64,000 nt of DNA from JAIBCC01 sp963763855 (GTDB lineage: Bacteria; Acidobacteriota; Blastocatellia; Pyrinomonadales; Pyrinomonadaceae): NCBI GenBank assembly GCA_963763855.1, contig CAVXPU010000005.1, positions 2,604,001 through 2,668,000 on the forward strand, read 5' to 3'. This document shows, in pieces, positions 55,038 to 63,851 of this stretch. Below the pieces are notes generated by a model. It had not been told where the DNA came from. It made no database searches and saw only the letters and a program-made list of their open reading frames with translations. The translations under genes were made by a program, and so were the position numbers. Position 1 is the stretch's first letter. Every line of letters starts with the position of its first letter.

Positions 55038-56219
55038 CTAAATTTTCAGAAGATTTTCCAGTCGCTGTTCTTTAATTCCGTAAAACGTCTTTATTTCAGA
55101 TATCTGATTTTCGACTTCTTGTATGTCAGTTTTTTCCGCCAATTTCGTTCCCACGAGCATATTATTCTTCGGGGTGTGTTCAGTTGCGATAAATTCAAAA
55201 AGCTTGGTTGAATATCCGCTTTTTTCGAGGAGCAGCGAACGCAAGCCGTCGGTAATAGTTTCTGCGGTTCTTTCGAGCATAATTCCGTGTCGTAAAATTC
55301 CGCTAAACATTTGAGGTGATTCAATTTGCGGGCGAATTTCTTTATGGCAGCATGGTGCCACGACGATTAAATCGGCGTTTGCTTTGATTCCCTTGAAAAT
55401 CGCGTCATCGGTAGCAGTATCGCAAGCGTGCAACGCAATCAAAATATCCGTTTTTGGGAGATCATAATCTCCAATCCAACCATTTACAAATTCTAAATCA
55501 TTGAATTCACACGTTTTAGCAATGTCGTTGCACAATCCGATTAATTGAGATTTTGTGTCAATTCCGATAACTTTGACGTCTAATCCCAAAATATTTTTGA
55601 AATAATCGTATGTCGCAAAAGTCAGATAACCCTTGCCGCAACCCATGTCAACAATACTTATTTTTTTTTGATCAGCAAGCAGAGAATTCTCAAAGAATTT
55701 AGCCAGAGTTTCCACAAATTTGTTGATTTGTTTCCACTTATCATGCTGTTTATCACGAATTTCGCCTGTGTCTGAAGTTATACCGAGAGCTTGCAGATAG
55801 AAATTATATTGATTAACAAAACGCTTCTTTTCGCGATCATGCGAGATTGAAAGCTTTGTCTTAAACGTAGGTTTTGCAACATTTAAGCGAGATTTCCTTT
55901 TTCTTCCGAGATCTAATTGATAATCATTGTGAACGGTAAAAAGATGTCCTGCAAAAAAGTCTGCACCAAGGATTTCACGCAAAATCTTGACACCTTCACC
56001 AAATTCGTAATTTTTCGCAGTATCACGCGTATCAAAGCGATAAAGGAAAAATAGCCTTACCCCTTTCTTAGTTTCCATCAATCGGATCAATATTTTTTGC
56101 AAGTGTTCATCTGAGCCTCTATAATTGCCCAGAGTCAATTTTACAAAAGTTTCGGAATGCAGAGATTTAGCAAATTCAGAGATGAATTTTTCGATATTTT
56201 CAAGCATACTTTTAACCAC
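55038..56219 (-). CDS. SAM-dependent methyltransferase (Methyltransf_32-like)
   Basis: The 393-aa protein has a class I methyltransferase core from about 190: SIVDMGCGKGYLTFATYDYF (motif I), IGIDTKSQLIGLC (motif II), ILIALHACDTATDDAIF and VVAPCCHKEIRPQI (motif IV with paired Cys). The HACD...APCCH pattern is typical of the GSTCD/Methyltransf_32 group, likely acting on RNA or protein. The N-terminal 150 residues form a separate, mostly helical domain. Confidence 0.83.
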   Translation of the reverse strand: MVKSMLENIEKFISEFAKSLHSETFVKLTLGNYRGSDEHLQKILIRLMETKKGVRLFFLYRFDTRDTAKNYEFGEGVKILREILGADFFAGHLFTVHNDYQLDLGRKRKSRLNVAKPTFKTKLSISHDREKKRFVNQYNFYLQALGITSDTGEIRDKQHDKWKQINKFVETLAKFFENSLLADQKKISIVDMGCGKGYLTFATYDYFKNILGLDVKVIGIDTKSQLIGLCNDIAKTCEFNDLEFVNGWIGDYDLPKTDILIALHACDTATDDAIFKGIKANADLIVVAPCCHKEIRPQIESPQMFSGILRHGIMLERTAETITDGLRSLLLEKSGYSTKLFEFIATEHTPKNNMLVGTKLAEKTDIQEVENQISEIKTFYGIKEQRLENLLKI

Positions 56220-56245
56220 AGATTAACACAGATTAGCGTTGAGTT
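56212..56245. repeat. CACAGATTAACACAGATTA repeat word
   Basis: AACCACAGATTAACACAGAT follows the start of the methyltransferase gene in the divergent gap. The same type of repeat is known to be scattered in several bacterial phyla; here it is a single short copy. Confidence 0.35.
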
Positions 56246-56287
56246 TAATTCGTGAAACCGTATATAACCATCTGACAAAATAGATTT

Positions 56288-56701
56288 ATGAACAACTTAT
56301 TTCACCTAGCATTTCCCGTCCACAATTTGGATAAAGCACGCACATTTTATGGCGAAATTTTAGAATGCGAAGAAGGCAGAAGCTCTGAGCATTGGATCGA
56401 TTTTAATCTTTTCGGACATCAAATTGTCGCCCATTTAGCCGAGAATTCGGGAGTTGTTCATCGCAACGAAGTTGACGCGGATCACGTTCCGGTTCCACAT
56501 TTTGGGATTGTTTTGCCGATGGACGAATTTAATGATCTTGCCGAGAAATTAAAATCAAAAGGCGTGACATTTATCATCGAACCAAAGATTCGTTTCGCGG
56601 GAGAAATTGGCGAGCAAGCGACGATGTTTTTTCTTGATCCAAGCGGCAACGCATTGGAATTCAAGGCGTTTGCAGATTTTTCACAAGTTTTTGCCAAATG
56701 A
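56288..56701 (+). CDS. VOC-family (glyoxalase/extradiol-dioxygenase-like) protein
   Basis: The 137-aa protein shows the beta-alpha-beta-beta-beta pattern of the vicinal oxygen chelate fold: FHLAFPVHNLDKARTFYGEI with the first metal His, GHQIVAHLAEN, PHFGIVLPMDEFNDLAEKL and the late glutamate in FLDPSGNALEFKAF. Members include isomerases, glyoxalases and resistance proteins; the substrate is not determined. Its stop overlaps the oxidase start (ATGA). Confidence 0.88.
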   Translation: MNNLFHLAFPVHNLDKARTFYGEILECEEGRSSEHWIDFNLFGHQIVAHLAENSGVVHRNEVDADHVPVPHFGIVLPMDEFNDLAEKLKSKGVTFIIEPKIRFAGEIGEQATMFFLDPSGNALEFKAFADFSQVFAK

Positions 56702-57864
56702 AAATTCTTATTATCGGCGGCGGCGTGGTCGGGGCGAGCGTGGCGTATCACTTGACGAAACGCGGGGCAAATGATGTCACAATTTTAGAACGTGAAACTG
56801 CTCAAGGATTAGGTTCTACAGGCAAAGCAACGGGAGGAATTCGCCAGCAATTCGGCACCGAAATCAATGTCAAAATGTCGCAATATTCACTTGATTTTAT
56901 CCGCAATGCCGATTTTGATTGCGGTTATCAACCTCGCGGCTATTTGTTTTTTGCAACCAACGAAAATCAGCTTAACTATCTAAAAACAAACGTCGAACTG
57001 CAAAAATCGCTTGGCATAAATGATGTCGAAATCATTGATAAAAAAGCAATTAGCAAGATGATTCGCGGTATGAATTGCAAAGATATTGTCGGCGGTAGTT
57101 TTTGCCAGTCTGATGGGTTTATCAATCCACTAAAATTGATGAATGGTTTAACCTCGCAAGCAGTTAAGAATGGAGCAAAAATCGAAACGGCTCAAGAAGT
57201 TTTATCAATTGAAACAAAGGACGAAAAAGTTGTTTCAGTGACGACTAATCAAGGCAAAATTGAAACCGAAAAGATAGTAATTTGTACTGGTGCGTGGGCG
57301 AAAAATTTAGCGAAAACTGTTGGAATTGATCTGCCTGTTGAGCCACTGCGGCGGCAAATTGTTTGGGCTAAAGCAAAAAATAAATTGCCCGGAAATATGC
57401 CGATGGTCATTGATATCGGCACAGGTTTTCACTTTCGTCCTGCCATTGATTTCGTAAATTCCCGCGAAAATGCTGATGGTAAAAGTGTTTTTTATGCTTA
57501 CCCTGACCGCCAGGAAACTACCGGATTCAAGACAGGTTTTGATGAATCATTTGTCTCAAAAGTAATTAAAATGGCTCAACACAGAGCATCATTTTTAGCC
57601 GAAGCAGAAATTATTCGAGAGAAATGCCGGGCGGGTTTGTATGAAATTACGCCAGATCATCACGCGATTTTGGGCGGTTGCGAAGTTGAAGGTTTGTATT
57701 TTGCCTGCGGATTTAGCGGACACGGCGTTATGCATTCGCCTGCGACAGGTAAAGCGTTGAGCGAAATTATCTTAGACGGCAAAGCCACTTTTATGGACGT
57801 TTCAAGTTTGAGTTTGCAACGCTTTGCGAAAGGCGAGCTTTTGCACGAAAATGCTTATATATGA
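56698..57864 (+). CDS. FAD-dependent amino-acid oxidase / sarcosine-oxidase family protein
   Basis: The 388-aa protein begins with the dinucleotide motif IIGGGVVGASVAYHLTKRG (FAD, about 4-22), followed by ERETAQGLGSTGKATGG, a second FAD segment in VICTGAWAKNLAKTVGI and a C-terminal DHHAILGGCEVEGLYFACGF. These fit DAO-type oxidases/dehydrogenases of secondary amines such as sarcosine, glycine or D-amino acids. Overlaps upstream VOC and downstream deacetylase genes by 4 bp each, so the three form one operon. Confidence 0.88.
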   Translation: MKILIIGGGVVGASVAYHLTKRGANDVTILERETAQGLGSTGKATGGIRQQFGTEINVKMSQYSLDFIRNADFDCGYQPRGYLFFATNENQLNYLKTNVELQKSLGINDVEIIDKKAISKMIRGMNCKDIVGGSFCQSDGFINPLKLMNGLTSQAVKNGAKIETAQEVLSIETKDEKVVSVTTNQGKIETEKIVICTGAWAKNLAKTVGIDLPVEPLRRQIVWAKAKNKLPGNMPMVIDIGTGFHFRPAIDFVNSRENADGKSVFYAYPDRQETTGFKTGFDESFVSKVIKMAQHRASFLAEAEIIREKCRAGLYEITPDHHAILGGCEVEGLYFACGFSGHGVMHSPATGKALSEIILDGKATFMDVSSLSLQRFAKGELLHENAYI

Positions 57865-58799
57865 AATTTTTATTCAGTATATTTTTATCCGTTTTAATAA
57901 TTCCAACTGTGTTTGCTCAGACCAGGCAAATCGCTGTCACGATTGATGATTTACCGGTTGTTTCGACTCGTAAAGACTTAAAAAATTCTCAAGAAATCAC
58001 CAAAAATTTGCTCAAACACATCAAAAAATCAAAAGTTCCCGCGATTGGTTTTGTTAATGAAAATAAACTTTACAAAGATGACATTCGTGATGAAAAACAA
58101 GTTGATTTACTCAGAATGTGGCTTGATAACGGCTTACAACTTGGCAATCACACATATTCGCATTTGAGTCTTCACGACAATTCTTTGGAAAAATACCAAG
58201 CCGAAATCTTAAAAGGCGAAATTATCACCAAAGAACTTTTGCAAGCTAAAAACAAGAAAATGCAATACTTTCGCCATCCTTTTTTATGGACTGGAACGAG
58301 TTTGAAAATAAAAAGCGACCTTGGAAAATTCTTAGAAGAGCATAATTACACCATTGCACCCGTTACAATTGATAATGCCGATTACATTTTCTCAAGGGCT
58401 TACGACAACGCTTTCGATCAAGGCGATAAGAAACTGATGAAGGAAATTGGCAAAGCCTACACTCCGTATATGGAGGCAAAAATGGATTATTGGGAACGCC
58501 AATCCGTCAAACTTTTTAATCGTGAAATCAAACAAATTTTGCTTCTCCACGCCAATTTTATTAACTCGGATTATTTTGACGACATCGCCAAAATGCTCAA
58601 AAAACGTGGTTATAAATTTGTTAGTTTAGAAGATTCTTTGACAGACGAAGCCTACAATTTGCCCGATAATTTCGTCAAAAGAAACGGAATTTCGTGGTTG
58701 CATCGTTGGGCTTTGGACAAGGGAAAAGAGTTTTTATCGCCCAATGAACCGAAAGTTCCCGAGTTTGTTTTGAAGGCTTCCGGGTTTGAATCGGAGTAA
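57861..58799 (+). CDS. Exported polysaccharide deacetylase (NodB-type)
   Basis: The 312-aa product has a signal peptide (1-19, ending VFA) and a NodB domain: AVTIDDLPVV (metal Asp pair), LGNHTYSHLSLHD (HxxxH metal ligands), YFRHPFLW and a late LLHAN motif. It deacetylates an N-acetylated sugar chain or another amide in the periplasm. It ends a three-gene operon (VOC, oxidase, deacetylase) and is convergent with the DUF6941-like gene. Confidence 0.9.
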   Translation: MKFLFSIFLSVLIIPTVFAQTRQIAVTIDDLPVVSTRKDLKNSQEITKNLLKHIKKSKVPAIGFVNENKLYKDDIRDEKQVDLLRMWLDNGLQLGNHTYSHLSLHDNSLEKYQAEILKGEIITKELLQAKNKKMQYFRHPFLWTGTSLKIKSDLGKFLEEHNYTIAPVTIDNADYIFSRAYDNAFDQGDKKLMKEIGKAYTPYMEAKMDYWERQSVKLFNREIKQILLLHANFINSDYFDDIAKMLKKRGYKFVSLEDSLTDEAYNLPDNFVKRNGISWLHRWALDKGKEFLSPNEPKVPEFVLKASGFESE

Positions 58800-58806
58800 G
58801 TGAAAT

Positions 58807-59244
58807 CTAATTTACAGTTTCAGAAATCTCTTCAGTTGGGGTTAATTCAGCCATGTTTTTGGCATCGACCACCATTAGCGGAACTTCTTCGAGCAAAATA
58901 GAATCAGCCAGAGTTTGTACCCAATACGTTCCCGGATTTTGGAAAACTACGTTGACAAAAAAGCTGACATTATCGGTAAAACCGCCGCTGGCGAGTTCGA
59001 GATGAGTTGGTTGTGATGTAACGATCAGATTTTGTTTATTTGGCGACATAATGCGGACTTCGGTTTGATGCTGCCCATCGCCTCGCCAATGATTTACGAC
59101 CGCGAATTTGATGATCGAAATCGGCAATTTTTCCACCATCACGTTTTGAAAAACGCCCATCAGGGAGATTTTATTACCCATCTCGAGCCTCACGTCGTCG
59201 CACAAAAGCGTATAAACCAGCTGTAATTTTTCTGTCATAATCAT
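58807..59244 (-). CDS. Conserved protein, DUF6941-like
   Basis: The 145-aa protein starts LQLVYTLLCDDVRLEMGNKISLMGVFQNV, a pattern I associate with the DUF6941 group, then beta strands (HQTEVRIMSPNKQNLIV, NVSFFVNVVFQNPGTYWVQ). No signal peptide. Function unknown. It is convergent with the deacetylase and lies 31 bp downstream of the dienelactone hydrolase stop. Confidence 0.6.
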   Translation of the reverse strand: MIMTEKLQLVYTLLCDDVRLEMGNKISLMGVFQNVMVEKLPISIIKFAVVNHWRGDGQHQTEVRIMSPNKQNLIVTSQPTHLELASGGFTDNVSFFVNVVFQNPGTYWVQTLADSILLEEVPLMVVDAKNMAELTPTEEISETVN

Positions 59245-59275
59245 TATAAAGTTTGATTACACCGAAATTTTCAGT

Positions 59276-60160
59276 CTAAGACGCACCATTTTTCTTAAAC
59301 CATTCGAGCAAAGTTTTCCAAGCCTCTTCGCCAGATTGTTTGTTGTAACTTGGTCGATAATCTGCCAGAAAACCGTGATCTGCATTTGGGTAAACAACGA
59401 TTTGAGATTTCGCCTTCGCTTTTTTGAGTTCATCCTGCATTCGCTGAACGGAATCAAGCGGAATTCCGGCATCCAATCCGCCATAAAGCCCTAAAACAGG
59501 TGGTTTTATTGTTTTTGCAAAATCCAGCGGCATTTTGGGTTGAAGCGGATTTTTCGGAGAATTTGGAGTTTCCACCAATCTGCCATACCATGCTCCGCCT
59601 GCTTTTACCTTCGGATTATGTGCCGCATAAAGCCATGTGATACGTCCGCCCCAGCAAAATCCGGTGACGGAAAGTTTTTTTGTATTGCCAAATTTACTCT
59701 TTTTCGCATATTCGACGGTCGCATCCAAATCAGACATCACTTGTGAATCCGGCACTTTCGCCACAACTTTTGTAATAATTTCGCGAAAATCTTTAATTTG
59801 CGAAACGTCGCCTTGCCGTGCGTAAAGCTCCGGAGCAATCGCCAGAAACCCAAGCTTTGCAAATCTGCGGCAAACGTCCTGAATCCATTCGTGAACTCCA
59901 AAAATCTCTTGAATTACCAAAACAACAGGAAATTTCCCACCCTTTTTATCAGGCATTGCCCGATATGCGGGAATCTCTCCATCTGCCGTTGGAATCTTAA
60001 CCTCGCCTGCGACGAGCCCAATAGAATCAGTTGTAATCTTAGTTTGAGCCTGAATCGGCTGAACGGCTAAGGCAAATCCGGCAAGAATCGATGTAACAAA
60101 AAACTCTCGTCTGCCGATGTTTGGAACTTCCGGAATCAAATCAATAATATTTTTACTCAT
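59276..60160 (-). CDS. Dienelactone hydrolase family protein with Tat signal
   Basis: The 294-aa product has a twin-arginine leader (IGRREFFVTSILAGFALAV) and the hydrolase landmarks VIQEIFGVHEWIQDVCRRF, GFLAIAPELYARQ, GFCWGGRITW (Cys nucleophile, about 168-177), LGLYGGLDAGI and NADHGFLADYRP with the histidine. It is a paralogue of the protein at 14592-15458. The role is presumably ester/lactone hydrolysis outside the cytoplasm. Confidence 0.88.
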   Translation of the reverse strand: MSKNIIDLIPEVPNIGRREFFVTSILAGFALAVQPIQAQTKITTDSIGLVAGEVKIPTADGEIPAYRAMPDKKGGKFPVVLVIQEIFGVHEWIQDVCRRFAKLGFLAIAPELYARQGDVSQIKDFREIITKVVAKVPDSQVMSDLDATVEYAKKSKFGNTKKLSVTGFCWGGRITWLYAAHNPKVKAGGAWYGRLVETPNSPKNPLQPKMPLDFAKTIKPPVLGLYGGLDAGIPLDSVQRMQDELKKAKAKSQIVVYPNADHGFLADYRPSYNKQSGEEAWKTLLEWFKKNGAS

Positions 60161-60256
60161 TTTTATTCTCTGCGATTATTTCTTTTAGCTAGATTTTGGC
60201 TTTTAGTTTGTCGTTGGTCAAGAGTATAATTCAAGAAAACTTGGAATTGAGAGGAT

Positions 60257-60511
60257 ATGACAATGACTTTTGTGCTGATTTTTATTGCTTTAACTTTTGT
60301 CTGTATCGCTGCGTTTCAGTTTTTGTATCTGTTTTATTTGGAAAGGATAGAGCGTGAACATAAGAATAAAATCCGCGAACTCGAACGCCGTTGTAAACAA
60401 TTGACCGAAAAACTTCACGAAACTGAAAATGAATTAAACGAACAAAAGCATTTTATTACTTCAATTTCTGAGGATAATGAAGTTTGGGCAGATATAATCA
60501 GCGAACATTGA
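60257..60511 (+). CDS. Small membrane-anchored coiled-coil protein
   Basis: The 84-aa protein has one N-terminal transmembrane helix (about 4-28, FVLIFIALTFVCIAAFQFLYLFY) followed by a charged coiled coil with ENELNEQKHFITSISEDNEV. A strong ribosome site GAGAGG precedes the ATG and a plausible promoter (TTTAGT, 17 bp, TATAAT near 60223-60228) lies upstream. Convergent with the Smr gene, sharing only one base between them. Confidence 0.72.
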   Translation: MTMTFVLIFIALTFVCIAAFQFLYLFYLERIEREHKNKIRELERRCKQLTEKLHETENELNEQKHFITSISEDNEVWADIISEH

Positions 60512-60814
60512 TTACTTTAATTTTACGACGGTTGCTCCCCAATTTCCCGAAAATTCATCGCCCGTTTTGAATGATTCAACAAGATCGCTTTCGCCTAAAA
60601 CACTTCTGACAATTTCTCTCTGAACACCAATTCCCTTGCCGTGAATTATTCTGACAATCTTAAAATCCTTTTTGTTTGCTTCCAGTAAATAATTTTGCAC
60701 CACGCTTTTTATATCACGCGGTGCAAATGAATGTAGGTCAATATAATCTATAATTTCGAGTTCCACGCCATCAGGAAATGGATTGAAAAGGTCAATTTCG
60801 TCGCTACTTGTCAT
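60512..60814 (-). CDS. Smr-domain protein
   Basis: The family-typical protein is about 100 aa from ATG 60814, which overlaps the lipoprotein stop; an upstream ATG at 60838 lies inside the lipoprotein. It has IDLHSFAPRDI, VRIIHGKGIGVQREIVRSVL and GNWGATVVKL, the full Smr (MutS2 C-terminal) nuclease-fold signature with HGKG. Free Smr proteins act on branched or structured nucleic acids. Co-transcribed with the lipoprotein and peptidase genes. Confidence 0.88.
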   Translation of the reverse strand: MTSSDEIDLFNPFPDGVELEIIDYIDLHSFAPRDIKSVVQNYLLEANKKDFKIVRIIHGKGIGVQREIVRSVLGESDLVESFKTGDEFSGNWGATVVKLK

Positions 60815-61970
60815 CTTTTTTCTCAACCGGCAAGCCATCGGGCGGCGTGACCTTCAAGCGTCCTTTTGGATCCTTAAACGTTACAAATCTCTTTTCTTCA
60901 AGCTGCCCGGCTGCATTGCGAACTTTAACCGTAAAGCTTTTATTATCGCCCGAACCTTCCATTTTCAAAGGAATTTTTCCTTCAACGTGCGAATTCCGAT
61001 AAGCCGTGTAATGTGCCTGATCGTATTTATCGTAGCCCAACACCAAAATGCTGTCGAAATCCGGCTCTTCTCCATCTTTTGCTTTCACTTCATCGCTTCG
61101 AAGCAGAATTACCCAGCTTCCCGGTTTTGAAACTTTGATATTATCTTTCGACGCGTTTTCATCGATATCACCGCCATCAATTCTCTGCCATGTGACTAAT
61201 TTATTCGACTCTTTTTGATAAATAGCAATATCGGTTGGTAATTGATGTTCCACTTGTCTGCCAAAAAGCCAACCTGCAGGAGCCGGTGAAACTTCGGGTG
61301 CAAGACGAACTTTGTACCAAATATCGTATTTATCGTCCATTTGCTCCGGCTTTCCTTCTTCTTTCGCCGCTTCAATTTCTTCATTTTTGGTCAAAGGCTT
61401 ATTGGATTTGTTTTTTGAAGCGTCCGTATCCGGCGTTTCCGCCTTTGGTACATATTTCCAACCGATTATCTGAAATGAAGTCTCCTTATCTCCTTTCTTT
61501 TCAAGCTTTAAGATAATATTATCGTCTTTCTGCTCTGGAGTTAGCCGCAAATTTGTAGAATTTCGAATCGCTCCATCTGCTTGCGATTGCAAATCTTTAT
61601 CTTCTAAAGCAAGCTTTTTGGATTTTTCCAGCAAACTGCCAACGATAACGTTTTGAGCTTCAATCCAACCTTCTGTTAGATCTTCGTCGTTGGCTCTGAC
61701 GCGATACCATCTGACCCTTTCAAAATCGGTTTCTTCCAAAATATCCATGGTCATGCCGCGTTTGACTTCCAATAAATCTGCCGCAACTACGGCATACGAA
61801 CTGCGAATTTGAGCTCGTGAAGCAATCACAGTTCCCGTTTCATTAAGCCCGACAACGTTTGAAAGATTATCAATCGCCCCGCCAATCACTCCACAACCGC
61901 TTAACGCTAAAATGCTGAGCGAAAACGCCATTCCAATTACCAATTTTCTTACTAAAATATTTGCTATCAT
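60804..61970 (-). CDS. SH3-like-domain lipoprotein
   Basis: The 388-aa product has a lipobox (LSILALSGC, Cys at about 26) and then TVIASRAQIRSSYAVVAADLL / VKRGMTMDILEE, a bacterial-SH3-like start (GxxLNVRSxP family), and WYRVRANDEDLTEGWIEA. The remainder is charged, with repeated TGSWVILL-like strands. SH3b domains bind peptidoglycan, so an envelope-tethered role is likely. Overlaps the peptidase gene by 4 bp (ATGA). Confidence 0.8.
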   Translation of the reverse strand: MIANILVRKLVIGMAFSLSILALSGCGVIGGAIDNLSNVVGLNETGTVIASRAQIRSSYAVVAADLLEVKRGMTMDILEETDFERVRWYRVRANDEDLTEGWIEAQNVIVGSLLEKSKKLALEDKDLQSQADGAIRNSTNLRLTPEQKDDNIILKLEKKGDKETSFQIIGWKYVPKAETPDTDASKNKSNKPLTKNEEIEAAKEEGKPEQMDDKYDIWYKVRLAPEVSPAPAGWLFGRQVEHQLPTDIAIYQKESNKLVTWQRIDGGDIDENASKDNIKVSKPGSWVILLRSDEVKAKDGEEPDFDSILVLGYDKYDQAHYTAYRNSHVEGKIPLKMEGSGDNKSFTVKVRNAAGQLEEKRFVTFKDPKGRLKVTPPDGLPVEKKDDK

Positions 61971-63481
61971 TTCTTTTTTTGTAAAATTTTACGCCACCGA
62001 TTATAACCCAACTTATCCAATAAATCTTTCTGCCGTCCGTTTGGCTTATCCAAAACTCTTAATTTCACCCGAAATCCCTCTTTTTCGCTGATAATTCCGA
62101 GCGTTTCCAAATCGCGATTCCAGTCAATAATTTTTGTGCCAATAATGTAGTTGTTAATTATCAAAGCGATCTCCGGGTAGTTCTTGAGAATATTCAAAAT
62201 TGCCGTGTTTCCATCCTGAATATTGCCGCCGGGTGATTTTTTGTGTTTTTCATAGATTTTACCCAACACTTTCTTTAAGTTTTGTTTGCCTTTAGTTTCC
62301 CTTTGCAATGATAAATCGCATAAAAAAGCGACGATCATTCCTTTTGCGTATAAAAAATTATTGTCATTTTGCCAACGTTTTTTCGATGCCTCAATTAAAG
62401 AAAGAGTTTGCGTTTCATTAAATATTTGCGTCAAATCATAGGCACGTCCGAGCGTATTTAAGTAATCTTCAAAGCGAATTTGATTAAGCTCTACTCCTGT
62501 TCGCAAAGCATGATAAATTGTAAAACCTTCAAAAAACCAATCGTAGTTACCACTGAGATTAATGCCGTTCGGCATCCAAAGATGAAAAATTTCGTGCCGT
62601 AATTGCTCATGTAAACGCTGAACTGCCAGACTTTTGAAGGGCAAACTTCCAGAAATTATCGTAACAGTTGAGCCACGTGTTTCTGCCCGCCAACGATCAT
62701 TATTTGAATTTTCCTGCGGAAATGGCAGTAGGATTATTTGTGAAAAAGGTACGGGAACTTGCCTAAACATCTGCTTGTATTCTTCTGTAATCAAGCGAAT
62801 CATCTCTATCGCTTCGTCATCAGAAAACTGCCAACTGCCTGCAATTGCAACATTTACCGCATCTTTTGACGAAAGTAACAAACGCTTTTCCCGCCAATCG
62901 CGACCAACATAAAACACAGCATTTTCGATGTCATAAACGTCATATTGCTTTTGATTTTGTGCGTATTGATTCGCAATTCTGAAATCCTTTGGCAAATCAA
63001 ATTCCAAACCAACTTTAGCCCCTTTTTGCTGAAAATTTACCAAAGGCAACAAATCTGCCAGCATCAATAAACCGCCATTTTCGCTCATCCATGAAGCGTG
63101 TGCGGAATCGGTAATTTTTGCAGAAGGTTTGAGATTAACTTGATAAGTCCAAGAAATCGGCGTTTTGCTCGCAAGATATTCGCCTGCAATCAATTTTTTA
63201 ACTTCAATTGATTTGCCCGAATCATCAAATGCCTTAAAATTCTCAATCCGCTCTGCCAAATTAACAGCATCAGCATAGCTTTGTAAAAATGAAATATTCG
63301 TATTCGAATCCGTTGAATTGGAAAATTTTCCTTCAACGTTTATTCGATTTTGGGGAATAACTGTTATCTTTACTCGCAAATCCTGCGAAAAAAAAATCTC
63401 TGAACCAAGAAAGATTGTAATCCAGGCAAATGCGAGCCGGGTGAGAGACGTTTTCAAGTTTGCAATCTTCTTTCTTTTCAT
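61967..63481 (-). CDS. Exported gluzincin metallopeptidase (M61/M1-like)
   Basis: The 504-aa product has a signal sequence (about 10-28) and the zinc motif LRHEIFHLWMPNG (HExxH, about 289-293) with the downstream glutamate in WFFEGFTIYHAL, the M1/M61 (glycyl aminopeptidase-like) pattern. The N-terminal half carries beta strands, the C-terminal a helical region ending in a basic, PDZ-less tail. It is the first gene of an operon with the SH3 lipoprotein and Smr genes, divergent from the purH-side transcript. Confidence 0.83.
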   Translation of the reverse strand: MKRKKIANLKTSLTRLAFAWITIFLGSEIFFSQDLRVKITVIPQNRINVEGKFSNSTDSNTNISFLQSYADAVNLAERIENFKAFDDSGKSIEVKKLIAGEYLASKTPISWTYQVNLKPSAKITDSAHASWMSENGGLLMLADLLPLVNFQQKGAKVGLEFDLPKDFRIANQYAQNQKQYDVYDIENAVFYVGRDWREKRLLLSSKDAVNVAIAGSWQFSDDEAIEMIRLITEEYKQMFRQVPVPFSQIILLPFPQENSNNDRWRAETRGSTVTIISGSLPFKSLAVQRLHEQLRHEIFHLWMPNGINLSGNYDWFFEGFTIYHALRTGVELNQIRFEDYLNTLGRAYDLTQIFNETQTLSLIEASKKRWQNDNNFLYAKGMIVAFLCDLSLQRETKGKQNLKKVLGKIYEKHKKSPGGNIQDGNTAILNILKNYPEIALIINNYIIGTKIIDWNRDLETLGIISEKEGFRVKLRVLDKPNGRQKDLLDKLGYNRWRKILQKKK

Positions 63482-63553
63482 CTGTTTACGCTAAATCTTA
63501 CACAAAATCGATACCTTTCGCCACCAAAAGAAATTTGTAAAGGTTTTTCACCG

Positions 63554-63583
63554 TTGACATTATATAATTCAGGGAACTAAAAT
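63554..63583 (+). promoter_or_regulatory. Sigma-70-like promoter upstream of purH
   Basis: TTGACA (63554-63559), an 18-bp spacer and TAAAAT (63578-63583) make a good promoter with a start near 63590, about 260 nt before purH. Between them and the gene lie two terminator-like hairpins, so it may drive a short RNA or be attenuated. Confidence 0.5.
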
Positions 63584-63630
63584 ACTTTTTTGTTCGTAAA
63601 TAGTTGAAGTTCTGCCTTTTTAATAATTTT

Positions 63631-63708
63631 ATGAGTTTAGTAAAAATCGTCATTTACACGTTAGCTTTCTTGTTGAGTCTGCTGTTTTTTGGACGTTTCT
63701 TTTTCTAG
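63631..63708 (+). CDS. Possible 25-aa membrane peptide
   Basis: ATG 63631 opens MSLVKIVIYTLAFLLSLLFF, a single transmembrane segment, ending after FGRFFF at TAG 63706-63708. No ribosome site is apparent. It might be a leader peptide or chance. Confidence 0.2.
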   Translation: MSLVKIVIYTLAFLLSLLFFGRFFF

Positions 63709-63750
63709 AGGCTCGCTGAGAGAAAATATTAATCGAATCTGGTTTGCCGT

Positions 63751-63775
63751 GAATTCGGCTTTCACCGAATTTTTA
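63751..63775 (+). terminator. Terminator-like hairpin 1 before purH
   Basis: AATTCGG (63752-63758), loop CTTTCA, CCGAATT (63765-63771), then TTT. Confidence 0.5.
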
Positions 63776-63807
63776 CATATTTCTCTAACATAATTTTACA
63801 CAGCAAA

Positions 63808-63839
63808 AGCGGTCAATTTAGACCGCTAATTTTATTTTT
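63808..63839 (+). terminator. Terminator-like hairpin 2 before purH
   Basis: AGCGGTC (63808-63814), loop AATTTA, GACCGCT (63821-63827), then AATTTTATTTTT. This lies only 13 nt before the purH start. Confidence 0.55.
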
Positions 63840-63851
63840 GAATCTATATTT

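Noticed and set aside
63482..63851. ZTP riboswitch, 6S or SRP RNA before purH
   Set aside because: None of the consensus cores that I know is present.
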